Shown here: one piece after another, positions 53,778 through 61,949 of the stretch | How the letters are laid out: every line of letters starts with the position of its first letter | Position numbering within the stretch: the stretch's first letter is position 1 | Origin: Acidiflorens sp963841945 | Lineage (GTDB): Bacteria; Acidobacteriota; Terriglobia; Terriglobales; Acidobacteriaceae | Direction: 5' to 3' | Length of the DNA: 64,000 nucleotides | Assembly: GCA_963841945.1 (NCBI GenBank) | Contig: CAWJFC010000028.1 | Span: forward strand, 186,001 to 250,000 | Position numbers and translations under genes: made by a program | The notes under the pieces: model-generated | Told to the model about the DNA's origin: nothing | Databases searched by the model: none | The model's input: only the letters and a program-made list of their open reading frames with translations

Positions 53778-53795
53778 TGTTACGTTTCCGTAACA
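53778..53795. promoter_or_regulatory. Inverted repeat, candidate activator (enhancer) site
   Basis: TGTTACG-TTTC-CGTAACA, perfect 7-bp arms with a 4-base spacer. Located about 200 bases upstream of the sigma-54 promoter candidate, a normal distance for NtrC-family binding, and about 240 bases from the start of the divergent activator gene. Confidence 0.5.
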
Positions 53796-53987
53796 CAAAG
53801 AACCGCCGGTAAAGAGCAGTCTCCCTGCTAGGGGCGCCCGTCAGACCTCGACACAAGGCCGTGCCACAGTTGCAAAGCGCCGTTAGGGACGAGTGCCCGG
53901 TAAGTGCCCAATAAGGGACGGCGAGATAGGAGCCCTGGCGAATCGCGGGTGTTTGCGCATCGCCGGACTCCGGGAGGATCGCCAGAG

Positions 53988-54004
53988 TTGGCACAGGACG
54001 TGCA
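53988..54004 (+). promoter_or_regulatory. Candidate sigma-54 promoter of fliM
   Basis: TTGGCAC-AGGAC-GTGCA: the invariant GG and GC are spaced by exactly ten bases, and TGGCAC matches the -24 element fully; the -12 element GTGCA differs from TTGCA by one base. It lies about 70 bases before the fliM ATG. Confidence 0.55.
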
Positions 54005-54073
54005 CGCGAATTAGGCAAAGATTGCCGAGGTGCTCATCTCCCTCTAACTTTGCCTTAAGAGAGTGCTGGTTGC

Positions 54074-55039
54074 ATGCAAAACGAACCCCATCATAAGGAT
54101 ATCTTAGCGCTCCTGAAAGCCGCTCATCAATCGACTAAGAAGGCCGGTGATGGCGAAGGAGTTGTAACCCCCTGGCAGGCCGAACGTTCGGGACAATTCA
54201 GAAGCGACCAAGCCAGCGTGGTTACAGATGTGCAAGATTCCATGGCCAAGGCCCTCACGCAGTCCCTCGGGGCTTATCTGCGAGCCGGCTTCGAAACCAC
54301 ATCGGTGTCCGTCACACAGATGACGTTTCGTGAGGCAATCGAGCACGCGGGCGAAGGTGCGTATTTTCTATCGCTTCGATTTCAAGACGTGCCGGCCATC
54401 ATCCAGATCGAGCAGACGCTTGTGTTTCCGCTGATCGATCTGCTCCTGGGCGGCACCGGACAAGGGCAGGCAGAGAACCGAGAAGTAACCGAGATTGAAG
54501 ATCATGTGATGGAGGGCGTCGGCAGAATTATCTGTCATGAGATCACGGCGGCCTGGAGGACGGCCGCGGGCGATTGCGATCTGATCGGAGCTCAAAAGCT
54601 GGCCCAGCTGCAAAGGTTGCTGTCGGCCAACGACCGGGTGGTGGTCTCTCTGTTCGAGAGTAAGATGGCCGATGCAACCGGCCATCTGGCGATTATGCTT
54701 CCCGGAACAACCTTCAACGCCTTACTGCGAAAGATGGCCGTAGATACGGGACAAGCGAAGTCGTCGAAAACGAGCTCCGTGTCTTCGAAGCTCGGGGAAA
54801 AAATGCTGGCCTGCTCATTTCCCGTGTCTCTTGGTGTTACCGCGATTAAGCTCCCAGTCGACAAAATCATGACGCTCGCACCGGGACAGGTGTGCGACCT
54901 GGGAGTTCCCGTGAGTCAGTCGGCGTCTTTGATCATTGCCGGCAGGGACGCGTTTGACGCGAACCCGGTTCGCCAGGGACGAAAACGCGCCGCTCACCTC
55001 GGGCAACAAAGAATACCGTGTGTAGAAAGGACAGCCTGA
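54074..55039 (+). CDS. fliM: Flagellar motor switch protein FliM
   Basis: C-ring component that links CheY-P to rotor switching, 321 aa, cytoplasmic. The N-terminal CheY-binding peptide is degenerate (HHKDILALLKAAH). The middle CheC-like domain is recognisable (VQDSMAKALTQSLGAYLRAG; SVSVTQMTFREAIEHAGEGA; VFPLIDLLLGGTGQGQAENR; VTEIEDHVMEGVGRIICHEI). The SpoA/FliN-like C-terminal domain follows (ACSFPVSLGVTAIKLPVDKI, LAPGQVCDLGVPVSQSA). fliN starts one base after its stop, so the two form an operon. Confidence 0.92.
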   Translation: MQNEPHHKDILALLKAAHQSTKKAGDGEGVVTPWQAERSGQFRSDQASVVTDVQDSMAKALTQSLGAYLRAGFETTSVSVTQMTFREAIEHAGEGAYFLSLRFQDVPAIIQIEQTLVFPLIDLLLGGTGQGQAENREVTEIEDHVMEGVGRIICHEITAAWRTAAGDCDLIGAQKLAQLQRLLSANDRVVVSLFESKMADATGHLAIMLPGTTFNALLRKMAVDTGQAKSSKTSSVSSKLGEKMLACSFPVSLGVTAIKLPVDKIMTLAPGQVCDLGVPVSQSASLIIAGRDAFDANPVRQGRKRAAHLGQQRIPCVERTA

Positions 55040-55040
55040 C

Positions 55041-55334
55041 ATGTCGACTTCCGCAACTCCCCAGCCTGAGAAAGCAGCCCAGCCGGCCAACGAAAGCGGG
55101 AAGCTGGAATTATTGCTGGATGTAAATCTGGCACTGACGCTTCGCTTTGGCCAGCGCGATCTCACCCTGCGCGAGATCCTCGACCTGAATGCCGGATCGG
55201 TGATCGAACTGGACCGCGCGGTGGAAGAGCCGGCCGAACTTCTGCTCGGCGATAAGGTAATCGCCCGCGGGCAAGTGGTTACGGTGGATGGCAATTATGG
55301 GTTGAGAATTACCGATATGCCGGTGGCAAACTAG
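55041..55334 (+). CDS. fliN: Flagellar motor switch protein FliN
   Basis: 97 aa, a 23-residue polar leader plus one SpoA domain: LELLLDVNLALTLRFGQRDL, TLREILDLNAGSVIELDRAV, EEPAELLLGDKVIARGQVVT and a final GNYGLRITDM. Size and motif order fit FliN (or FliY without its catalytic domain). The ATG overlaps the fliM operon closely (TGA then one base). With FliM it forms the lower C-ring; fliG is not in the window. A 15-bp repeat array follows the stop. Confidence 0.93.
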   Translation: MSTSATPQPEKAAQPANESGKLELLLDVNLALTLRFGQRDLTLREILDLNAGSVIELDRAVEEPAELLLGDKVIARGQVVTVDGNYGLRITDMPVAN

Positions 55335-55349
55335 CCGTTCCTCTTCTGC

Positions 55350-55409
55350 TGTGCCAACTTCTGCTGTACCAACTCTCGTTGTACCAACGTCCGTCGTACC
55401 AACCAATAT
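55350..55409. repeat. 15-bp tandem repeat, four units
   Basis: tgtgccaacttctgc, tgtaccaactctcgt, tgtaccaacgtccgt, cgtaccaaccaatat. Fills the space between the convergent fliN and fliS stops. Confidence 0.75.
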
Positions 55410-55425
55410 CAAAAACTGAAGACGG

Positions 55426-55881
55426 CTACGCGCTCCAGTTTACCGCCAGGCGTCTATCCGTTTCGGGCTCCTGCGGATCAGGAGAAGGACTGGGGGAGTT
55501 ACCGGTGAATGCACCTTTATCCACCTGAGCCCAGGCGCCACGGACTTGAAAGAGAAGTTGAATTTGTTTTTCGAGACCGTCGCGGCTCGCTTGCGCGTGC
55601 GCCTTGAGGATGTTCGAACGGAGCGTGGCATAAAAACGGGCAAGATTCTTGGCGGCTTCCGAGCCCGTTTCCATGTCCAAAGAGTTTTCCATGTGCTCCA
55701 GGACCAGGAAGGCGCGCTTCAATTCGCTGGAACGCTCTTCGACGTCTTTCTTTTCGATCGCGGCGATCGCGCCCGTCAAAGCGCCGATCAGCAGATCGTA
55801 AAGAATAATCACGAGTTGAACGGAGGAGGCACTTTGCACCCCCGCCCGCAGGTACGTCAGTTCGGTCTGATTTCTTGTCAT
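55426..55881 (-). CDS. fliS: Flagellin export chaperone FliS
   Basis: 151 aa. The four-helix FliS core is evident: TYLRAGVQSASSVQLVIILY, DLLIGALTGAIAAIEKKDVE, ERSSELKRAFLVLEHMENSL and a final helix KAHAQASRDGLEKQIQLLFQ. The C-terminal 35 residues are Pro/Ser-rich and probably flexible. It binds flagellin and prevents premature polymerisation. The ATG at 55881 overlaps the fliD stop (ATGA), so it is translated from a fliD-fliS message. Confidence 0.92.
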   Translation of the reverse strand: MTRNQTELTYLRAGVQSASSVQLVIILYDLLIGALTGAIAAIEKKDVEERSSELKRAFLVLEHMENSLDMETGSEAAKNLARFYATLRSNILKAHAQASRDGLEKQIQLLFQVRGAWAQVDKGAFTGNSPSPSPDPQEPETDRRLAVNWSA

Positions 55882-57231
55882 GAGGATTTATTTGTCGTGG
55901 TATAGCCGAGTTCTGCGTTGAGTTGAGCTTCGAGGTTTGGCAATTCCTGCAAGGCCTCATCAGCCTGGTTGTATTCGTTCGTCAGATAAGTCTCTCGATT
56001 ACTCAGGTAGGTCTGGAAGTTATTGATCTCGTTCTGCAGGTCCGTGTTCTCTGAACTGATGCTCTGGAGGTCAATGGTAAAAGCGCCACTCACCGGGTCG
56101 ACGATCCCGTTCAACTCGTTATTGAGGTTCGAGGCGAAGCCGTTGGATGAACTCCCCTGAAAGAAATTTTGTACGGCGGCGGGGTTCGACTGGATGGCGT
56201 TATTCAAGGTGGAACTGTCCAAGGTGAGCGTTCCATCGTTATTCATCGGTGATTCCGAGATCCTGGAGCGTCCCCACGACGCCGTTCCCGGATGAATAGC
56301 TTCCAACTCCCAGCATCAGCGATTGCAGGTTGCTCAGAACTGGATCCTCGGCGAGCGGTCCTTCCTGATTGCTGGCGTCCACGGAGTATTCAGAGTTTAC
56401 GTCGCTGATCACCTTGTTATAGTCGGTGACAAAGGTGCTGACCGCCTGAGAAATCTGGGTCGGATCCGCGGCGACAGAAACGCTGGCCTGCCCGGTGCCG
56501 GTCAGATTGAAGGTCAATCCATTCACGGCCCCAGTGACGGTGTTGGATGCGCTATCGATGGGAATGCCGTCGACGGTGAGCGATGCATCCACGCCGGTTG
56601 CGGCTTGCGTGAAGCTTAAGCCGGAGCCATTGGTGACGGTGAAGTTGCCGGCCGCACCCGAATTCGAACTAACGAGGGCAAGACGCGAGCCGTTCGCGTC
56701 GTTCACGACACTGGCGGTTACACCCGCATTCTGGCTGTTGATGTAGTTGACGACGTCGTCGAGCGTATTGACTCCGCTGCCGGTCGTCACTGTAAGGGGC
56801 GAACCAGAACCGACCTGGATGGTAAAGCTTCCCGCGCCAAGATCAGTCGTCTCGCTGGCAACATCGGTTGAATACCAGGATGCGGTGGTTGCCAGGTTGT
56901 TTACCACAACTTCATGAGTGCCGGCGGTCGTGCCTGCCGCGGCGGAAGCAGTAACGATATTTGAATTCGAGGATGACGCGTCCATGGAGGCAAGGGCGCC
57001 TGCCGGGTCCTGAAGCGCGGTGAGGGCGCTCTGAAGAGAAGTGATGTCGGTCTCGATGCCCTTGATGTCGCTGGTCTGATTTGCAAGATTGCTCTGCTGC
57101 TGTTCCCAGATGTCCATGGGCTCGGACTCGAGGGCGATCTCCTGGGCAACCGCGGTTTGCACGTCGATGCCGGAAGAGGTGGACCCAAGAGCCGAGAGGA
57201 TAGAGCTGAGGTTGATTGAGGAAGATCCCAT
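55878..57231 (-). CDS. fliD: Flagellar hook-associated protein FliD (cap), frameshifted
   Basis: Filament cap protein, about 450 aa when rejoined. N-terminal part from ATG 57231: MGSSSINLSSILSALGSTSS, GIDVQTAVAQEIALESEPMD, then D2-D3 domains (NIVTASAAAGTTAGTHEVVV; GLTFNLTGTGQASVSVAADP; FVTDYNKVISDVNSEYSVDA). It stops at 56239 after VGTLQDLGITDE. The C-terminal part (MNNDGTLTLDSSTLNNAIQS, AAVQNFFQGS, coiled-coil end to GYTTTNKSS) continues in the next frame from 56246. Dropping the C at 56247 (plus strand) gives a perfect family join, LGIT-MNNDGTLTLD. Either a sequencing or natural frameshift, or a split gene restarting at the overlapping ATGAATAA. Confidence 0.85.
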
Positions 57232-57257
57232 TCCTACTCCTTCATTCAGATCCTGAG

Positions 57258-57290
57258 CTTAAAAGCGAGGCGGAGCCGGTTAGCTCCGCC
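57258..57290 (-). terminator. Intrinsic terminator after flagellin gene
   Basis: GGCGGAGC (57269-57276), loop CGGTTA, GCTCCGCC (57283-57290), followed on the minus strand by TCGCTTTTAAG. It separates the abundant flagellin message from fliD-fliS. Confidence 0.75.
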
Positions 57291-57307
57291 CCATATCGCG
57301 CTCAGAA

Positions 57308-58156
57308 CTATTGCAACAGCTTCAGAACCGACTGCTGCAGTTGGTTGGACTGCTGCAGGGCGGCGATACCAGTCTGCTGCAGGATGCTTTCCTGCGACAG
57401 GTTGGCGGTTTCCGTACCCATGTCAGCGGCCATGATGTTGTCTTCTGCGTTGGTCAGGTTCGTGATCTGGCTGTTCATAACGTTGCTGGCAGCCGTCAGC
57501 TGGTTCGAACTTGCGCCGAGGGTGCCGCGCAGGAGTGCGATGCCGCTGATAGCAGCGTTGATGTTGGTCAGAGCAGCCTGCGCGTCCGCGGCGGATGACA
57601 GGTCGTTGCTGGCAATGCTGATCGGGGTGGTTCCTGAAAAGCCGAGGTTGGCGTCATTGACGGTGCCCAGGCTCACGGTCACACTCTGCGTGCCGGCGTG
57701 GGAAGAATCGCTCATGTAAACCGTGAGCGAATTGCCGCTGCCGAAAATCGCCTGACCGTTATAGGTCGTGTTTTGACCGATGTTGGTGATTTCGCTCTGG
57801 ATAGACTGAAATTCGGATTGGAGAGCGGTGCGCTGCGAGTCGCTCACCGTGCCGGTGGCCGATTCGGTAGCCAGGCTGACCGCGCTGTTCAACAGAGTCG
57901 TGATCTGTGACAGGGCGCCATCGGCGACCTGCAACATGCCGACGCCATCGGTCGCATTCTGTACGGACTGGGTCAGGGCTGTAACGTTGGCTTCCAAGCC
58001 GTTGGCAATCGCGAGACCAGCCGGATCATCCGCGCCGCTGTTGATGCGCTTGCCGGTCGACATGGCTTCGAGAGTCGTGTTCAGACTCATTTGCGTAGTT
58101 TGAAGGGAGTTCTGCGCCTCGAGACCCGAGACATTGTTCAGAATTGTGAGTGCCAT
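57308..58156 (-). CDS. fliC: Flagellin
   Basis: Filament subunit, 282 aa, exported by the flagellar apparatus without signal peptide. Conserved D0/D1 N-terminus (ILNNVSGLEAQNSLQTTQMS; RINSGADDPAGLAIANGLEA; VGMLQVADGALSQITTLLNS) and C-terminus (LGASSNQLTAASNVMNSQIT; QESILQQTGIAALQQSNQLQ; ending QSVLKLLQ). The central domain is short (about 140-200) and Ser/Thr-rich, offering many possible O-glycosylation sites. ATG 58156 with GGAGAAA upstream. A sigma-28-type promoter lies about 105 bases upstream and an intrinsic terminator follows. Confidence 0.96.
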   Translation of the reverse strand: MALTILNNVSGLEAQNSLQTTQMSLNTTLEAMSTGKRINSGADDPAGLAIANGLEANVTALTQSVQNATDGVGMLQVADGALSQITTLLNSAVSLATESATGTVSDSQRTALQSEFQSIQSEITNIGQNTTYNGQAIFGSGNSLTVYMSDSSHAGTQSVTVSLGTVNDANLGFSGTTPISIASNDLSSAADAQAALTNINAAISGIALLRGTLGASSNQLTAASNVMNSQITNLTNAEDNIMAADMGTETANLSQESILQQTGIAALQQSNQLQQSVLKLLQ

Positions 58157-58259
58157 TGTGAGTTTCTCCGATAATTTTGAATTTCTCCTACCCTATGCCC
58201 AAGGCTCATGAACTCTGAACTTGTCGCTTTCGAGCAGGAGATGTTTTGTTGCGGGCTAG

Positions 58260-58286
58260 TTATCGGCACTATGCGAAGCTCTTCAA
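58260..58286 (-). promoter_or_regulatory. Candidate sigma-28 (FliA) promoter of flagellin
   Basis: On the minus strand: TTGA (58286-58283), 15 bases, then GCCGATAA (58267-58260), a perfect match to the enterobacterial FliA -10. The -35 is a poor match to TAAA. The implied 5' leader is about 95 bases, ending in GGAGAAA before ATG 58156. Confidence 0.65.
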
Positions 58287-58350
58287 TAGTCACGTTGGTC
58301 ACTACCAGTTTGTTACCTTGAAACCGTTCTTGAATATGCAGATGCACGAG

Positions 58351-59709
58351 CTACGGGCTCACTCCATTAGAGGCGGATGAGGCCTGGCGACCTGCTGTCA
58401 GTTCCCTGCCCGCCTCCAAATATGCCTGTTGCAATTCGGCGGAATCGGGGAATTCCGCTAGAGCACGCTGCAAGATCTGCTCACAGCGGGCAAAATCATG
58501 GAGAGCGGCGTGGAGGCTGGCCGCTCGCAGGTGGGTCTTCGGATGAGGCAAGGCCTCGGCCACTCTTTCGGCGGCGCTCGCCGCTTCGTGCAGCTTGCCA
58601 ACCATGATGTAGGCCTTCATTAGCCGATCCTGCACGGCGAACATTCCGGGAGTGGCCTGGGCCGCATGGAGCAGCTTTTCAAAACCGGGGCCGGAATGGC
58701 CCAACTTGACCTCAATGTATCCGAGCTTGCTTTCGAGAAGCGGATCGCGGCCGGCGATATTGAGCGCCCGGCGATAGGCGGCGCGCGCCTCTTCCACACG
58801 ATTGAGAGAATGGAGAGCGTCTCCGCGTACCTGCTCGCTCAGGGCAACGCTTGGTCCTTTCCGGGTGTCGTGATCGAGGGCTGCGAGGGCTTCCTGAAAC
58901 CTTCCCGCGTCGACGAAGATCATGGCCAGAAACAGCCAGGCTTCGGCGGCGCGCGGTTCCAGCTGCAAGGCCCTCTGGAGGCAGCGTAGAGCCTCTTCCT
59001 GATCCTTAAACTGTTCGTACTCTTGAAGAGCCAGGTGGACCCAACCCGCAGGGTCGTTGGGCTCCTCTTCCGTTTTCAGGCGCAGCAGGTCCCGATAATA
59101 GGCGCCTTTGTCATTTCTCTCTCCGCTACTCTCGAGATTGCCGAAATGATGGATGAAGAAGTTGGCAACTCCGAGCTTGAGGCCGGCGGCGGCGATCTGC
59201 GGCTCGACCAGTTCATGCACACGGCCCGTAAAGAAGATATCCGCGCGGCGGCGGAAGAACCGGCAATTCTCGTGAACGAAGAAGGCGGGAGAATCCTTCG
59301 CGCGCTCGTGGCGGTAATCGTTCTCGACCGCGATCCGATCCCATCCCCGATTAGAGCGGGACTTTACGTAGTTTCGTATCGGGGTGGTGAAGCCGCCGAT
59401 GGCCGGGGCTTGTAGCGCACTTTGTATATTCTGCGCGGTCTGCCGGTCGAGCTCTTCATCGGCATCGAGGACAAGAACCCAATCGGTGGTGACGGGCTGG
59501 AGCGCTGCGTTACGCGCCTTGGCATAGTGGTGCTCCCACGGGAAAGAAACCACGGTCGCGCCAAATTCCCGGGCTATCTCGCAGGTGTTGTCGGTGCATC
59601 CGGTATCGGCTATGACGATTTGAGTGACTACGTCACGCGCGCTCTCCAGGCAGGCACGAATCGTATGCGACTCGTTCTTGACGATCATGGAAAGGCCGAC
59701 GCTCGGCAA
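58351..59709 (-). CDS. Glycosyltransferase family 2 fused to TPR repeats
   Basis: 452 aa. TTG start at 59709, six bases after GGAG; no upstream ATG is in frame before a TAA. The GT2 domain (about 3-230): VGLSMIVKNESHTIRACLES, VIADTGCTDNTCEIAREFGA, DxD in WVLVLDADEELDRQT (Asp82, Asp84), then FVHENCRFFRRRADIFFTGR and VHELVEP. Residues about 235-440 are TPR-like (AGWVHLALQEYEQFKDQEEA; AEAWLFLAMIFVDAGRFQEA; AARLHAALHD-like). It lies 195 bases upstream of flagellin on the same strand. O-glycosylation of the filament is a reasonable inference, not proven by sequence. Confidence 0.88.
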   Translation of the reverse strand: MPSVGLSMIVKNESHTIRACLESARDVVTQIVIADTGCTDNTCEIAREFGATVVSFPWEHHYAKARNAALQPVTTDWVLVLDADEELDRQTAQNIQSALQAPAIGGFTTPIRNYVKSRSNRGWDRIAVENDYRHERAKDSPAFFVHENCRFFRRRADIFFTGRVHELVEPQIAAAGLKLGVANFFIHHFGNLESSGERNDKGAYYRDLLRLKTEEEPNDPAGWVHLALQEYEQFKDQEEALRCLQRALQLEPRAAEAWLFLAMIFVDAGRFQEALAALDHDTRKGPSVALSEQVRGDALHSLNRVEEARAAYRRALNIAGRDPLLESKLGYIEVKLGHSGPGFEKLLHAAQATPGMFAVQDRLMKAYIMVGKLHEAASAAERVAEALPHPKTHLRAASLHAALHDFARCEQILQRALAEFPDSAELQQAYLEAGRELTAGRQASSASNGVSP

Positions 59710-60035
59710 GGCAAACTCCGGTTCACAGCAAAATTAGCGCCGCATGTGAGATCGCGGCGGGCTCCGGAAAGGGCGTGCACGCGGCGGACCATCGATCGCC
59801 ATGTGGGCCGATCCGCAATGGTTGTCATGGCCCGGCAAAGGCGTCGCTCCACGAACTCATCCAGCGAAGGATTAGGACTGAGATGAGGTAGGTCAATTGC
59901 TCAGATCTAACAAGGGAATCGTGTCGGAAGTGGTTATCGTAACCGGCGGAGGTTACCTCCGGTAGTGCGATAAACAACGATCCATCGAAATCAGAACTGA
60001 ATTGTGCCGATTAGGGTTCAGCAGTTTCGCGAGCC
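59710..60035. other. Intergenic region upstream of flbD with palindromes and promoter
   Basis: 326 bases between the divergent glycosyltransferase and flbD. Contains GGTTA-TCG-TAACC (59932-59944), GTAACC-GGCGGA-GGTTAC (59939-59956) and CGGAGG-TTAC-CTCCG (59947-59961), all overlapping, and a sigma-28 promoter candidate at 59987-60013. No gene seen. Confidence 0.55.
59987..60013 (+). promoter_or_regulatory. Candidate sigma-28 promoter of flbD-motAB operon
   Basis: GAAA (59987-59990), 15 bases, GCCGATTA (60006-60013). The spacing equals that of the flagellin site and the -10 differs from GCCGATAA by one base. Transcription would begin near 60020, which favours the flbD start at GTG 60060. Confidence 0.55.
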
Positions 60036-60338
60036 GTGGCACGCGATAAAGGCAGCGACGTGATCCAACTCACTCGATTAAACCATCAGCAGTTTGCGGT
60101 GAACTCCGACTTGGTCAAGTTTATCGACAAGGCGCCGGATACCGTCGTCACGCTGACGACCGGCGAGAAGATCGTGGTTCTGGAAACACCGGAACGAGTG
60201 ATTGAAAAAGTAATCGAATTCCGCCGCGCTTTGATTGCAGGCATGCCTTCAGCTGGCCTGGACCTTCATGCTGCGACCGGCGTGAAACACACGAACCCGG
60301 AAGTGCATCCGTCGTCGGAGACTCCTCCCCTTGGATAA
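60036..60338 (+). CDS. flbD: Flagellar FlbD/SwrD family protein
   Basis: Up to 100 aa. The core IQLTRLNHQQFAVNSDLVKF, IDKAPDTVVTLTTGEKIVVL and ETPERVIEKVIEFRRAL is the small FlbD/SwrD domain that is usually encoded next to motA in flagellar operons and needed for full motor torque in Bacillus (SwrD). The true start is either GTG 60036 or GTG 60060; family members usually start just before IxLTRLN, which favours 60060. The C-terminal 30 residues are an unstructured tail (HAATGVKHTNPEVHPSSETP). It overlaps motA by 8 bases. Confidence 0.9.
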   Translation: MARDKGSDVIQLTRLNHQQFAVNSDLVKFIDKAPDTVVTLTTGEKIVVLETPERVIEKVIEFRRALIAGMPSAGLDLHAATGVKHTNPEVHPSSETPPLG

Positions 60339-61098
60339 GAGCACGTTTGTCGGACTTCTGATCGCCATCGGCGGAATCGGCGCCGGCCTTCTTCTGGAAG
60401 GCGGCAAGGTTGCGCAGGTATTGCAGCCGACAGCGGCGATGATCGTTTTTGGCGGAACGCTGGGCGCGGTGATGGTGCAATTCCCGTTGCCGCTGGTTAA
60501 AGAGGCGTTTAAGCGGGTCGTTCATGTTGTCCTCGACAAGAATGAGGACCCCAAGAAACTGGTCAGCGAGCTGCTGGTCTATGCGCAGCGCGCCCGCCGG
60601 GAAGGAATCATTTCACTCGATTCGAAGCTCAGTGAGATCAACGATCCCTTCCTGAAAAAGGCGCTGATGCTGGCGGTGGATGGGACAGATCCGGAAGAAC
60701 TGCGAAAGATGATGGAACTCGATCTCGATAATCAGATGGAGCATTCGGACAAGGTAGCGCAGGTCTTTGAGGCGGCGGGGGGATTCGCTCCCACGATTGG
60801 GATTATCGGGGCGGTGCTGGGCCTGATTCAGGTGATGCAGCACCTCCAGAACATTGACGAGGTCGGCAAGGGTATTGCCGTTGCCTTTGTCGCCACCATC
60901 TATGGCGTGGGATCGGCCAATCTGCTCTTCCTGCCCTCGGCCGGCAAGCTGAAGATCAAGAGCCGCCAGGAGCTGGTGTGGCGGGAGATGACGCTGGAAG
61001 GCGTGATTTCGATTCTGGAAGGCATGAATCCACGCATGATTGAGACCAAGATGTTGGGATACCTGCACATCGATCAGGCAGAGAAGAAGCCCGCCTGA
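60331..61098 (+). CDS. motA: Flagellar stator MotA/PomA type (first pair)
   Basis: Inner-membrane stator channel subunit, 255 aa, TTG start at 60331 overlapping flbD. Four helices (about 5-22, 33-52, 150-172, 182-205) and a large cytoplasmic loop for FliG contact (PKKLVSELLVYAQRARREGI; GTDPEELRKMMELDLDNQME). TM3-TM4: FAPTIGIIGAVLGLIQVMQH and GIAVAFVATIYGVGSANLLF, then LPSAGKLKIKS. The TM4 tyrosine and the AN..F.P.A.KLK pattern match Na-driven PomA/MotP better than proton MotA. ATGA overlap with the motB partner. Confidence 0.92.
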   Translation: MDKSTFVGLLIAIGGIGAGLLLEGGKVAQVLQPTAAMIVFGGTLGAVMVQFPLPLVKEAFKRVVHVVLDKNEDPKKLVSELLVYAQRARREGIISLDSKLSEINDPFLKKALMLAVDGTDPEELRKMMELDLDNQMEHSDKVAQVFEAAGGFAPTIGIIGAVLGLIQVMQHLQNIDEVGKGIAVAFVATIYGVGSANLLFLPSAGKLKIKSRQELVWREMTLEGVISILEGMNPRMIETKMLGYLHIDQAEKKPA

Positions 61099-61880
61099 TG
61101 AGCCGAAGACGAAAAAGTCAGGAGCACGCCGGACACGAGCGATGGCTCGTCTCCTATGCCGATTTCATCACCCTGCTCTTCGCGTTTTTTGTGGTGCTCT
61201 ACGCGTCGTCGCAGATGGACAAGAAAAAGGTGGTGCAGGTATCGGCGGCGATCAAGGGCGCTTTCGAACAACTGGGAGCCTTTTCAGGTAACGCAGCGTA
61301 TACGCCGGTGCAGCAGCCGGGTGACTCTTCGGTCTCGACACCTCCGTCGGAGCAGGCGGCCAATCCTGCGATTACGGATGAGGCTCTGCCGGATGTGACC
61401 CTACTCAAGCACCAGCTCCAGGAGGCGCTCGGGGAGCAGATTCAGAAGCATGAGATTGAAATTCACGCGACTCCCGAGGGGTTGGTGGTGAGTCTGCGCG
61501 AGATTGGCTTCTTCAACAGCGGGGAAGCGACGCTCCTGGCGGAAGGGCGGGCAACTTTGACCCGCATCGCCGGCGTTCTCAATGAAAAAGGATTTCAGGT
61601 CCGCGTGGAAGGGAACACGGACGACGTGCCCATCCATACGTCGCAGTTCAAATCGAACTGGGAGCTCTCCACCGCGCGCGCTACGGAAGTGGTACAGCTG
61701 CTGGTGGAAGAGCATGGATTCGATCCGACGCTGATCTCGGCCGCCGGTTATTCGCAATATCGGCCTCGAGCCAGCAATAGCACGGAAGAGGGACGGAAGC
61801 AGAATCGGCGGGTGGACCTTGTGATTGTGGCGAGGAGCCGGGAAAAGAGCATCTCCCGGCCCACGCCGGTCAGGCAGTAG
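61098..61880 (+). CDS. motB: Flagellar stator MotB/PomB type (first pair)
   Basis: 260 aa. One N-terminal helix with the ion-binding Asp22 in VSYADFITLLFAFFVVLYAS, a linker, and a C-terminal OmpA/peptidoglycan-binding domain (FNSGEATLLAEGRATLTRIA; VRVEGNTDDVPIHTSQFKSN; WELSTARATEVVQLLVEEHG; NRRVDLVIVAR). The plug-like segment follows SSQMDKKKVV, and the SQMD ending resembles PomB/MotS (SxxMD/SQID) rather than proton MotB. Start overlaps the motA stop by one base. Confidence 0.92.
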   Translation: MSRRRKSQEHAGHERWLVSYADFITLLFAFFVVLYASSQMDKKKVVQVSAAIKGAFEQLGAFSGNAAYTPVQQPGDSSVSTPPSEQAANPAITDEALPDVTLLKHQLQEALGEQIQKHEIEIHATPEGLVVSLREIGFFNSGEATLLAEGRATLTRIAGVLNEKGFQVRVEGNTDDVPIHTSQFKSNWELSTARATEVVQLLVEEHGFDPTLISAAGYSQYRPRASNSTEEGRKQNRRVDLVIVARSREKSISRPTPVRQ

Positions 61881-61949
61881 CTTGAAGATTTCGGGCGGTA
61901 ATGCCGATCATCAGACCCGCAGTAAGTCTCGACGCCGGACAGGATAGTT

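Larger units (their letters stand above)
53540..54073. other. Regulatory intergenic region between sigma-54 activator and fliM
   Basis: 534 bases with no convincing gene; the 62-residue minus frame at 53573-53761 is not protein-like. Contains an inverted repeat (53778-53795) and a sigma-54 promoter candidate (53988-54004), listed separately. Confidence 0.6.
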
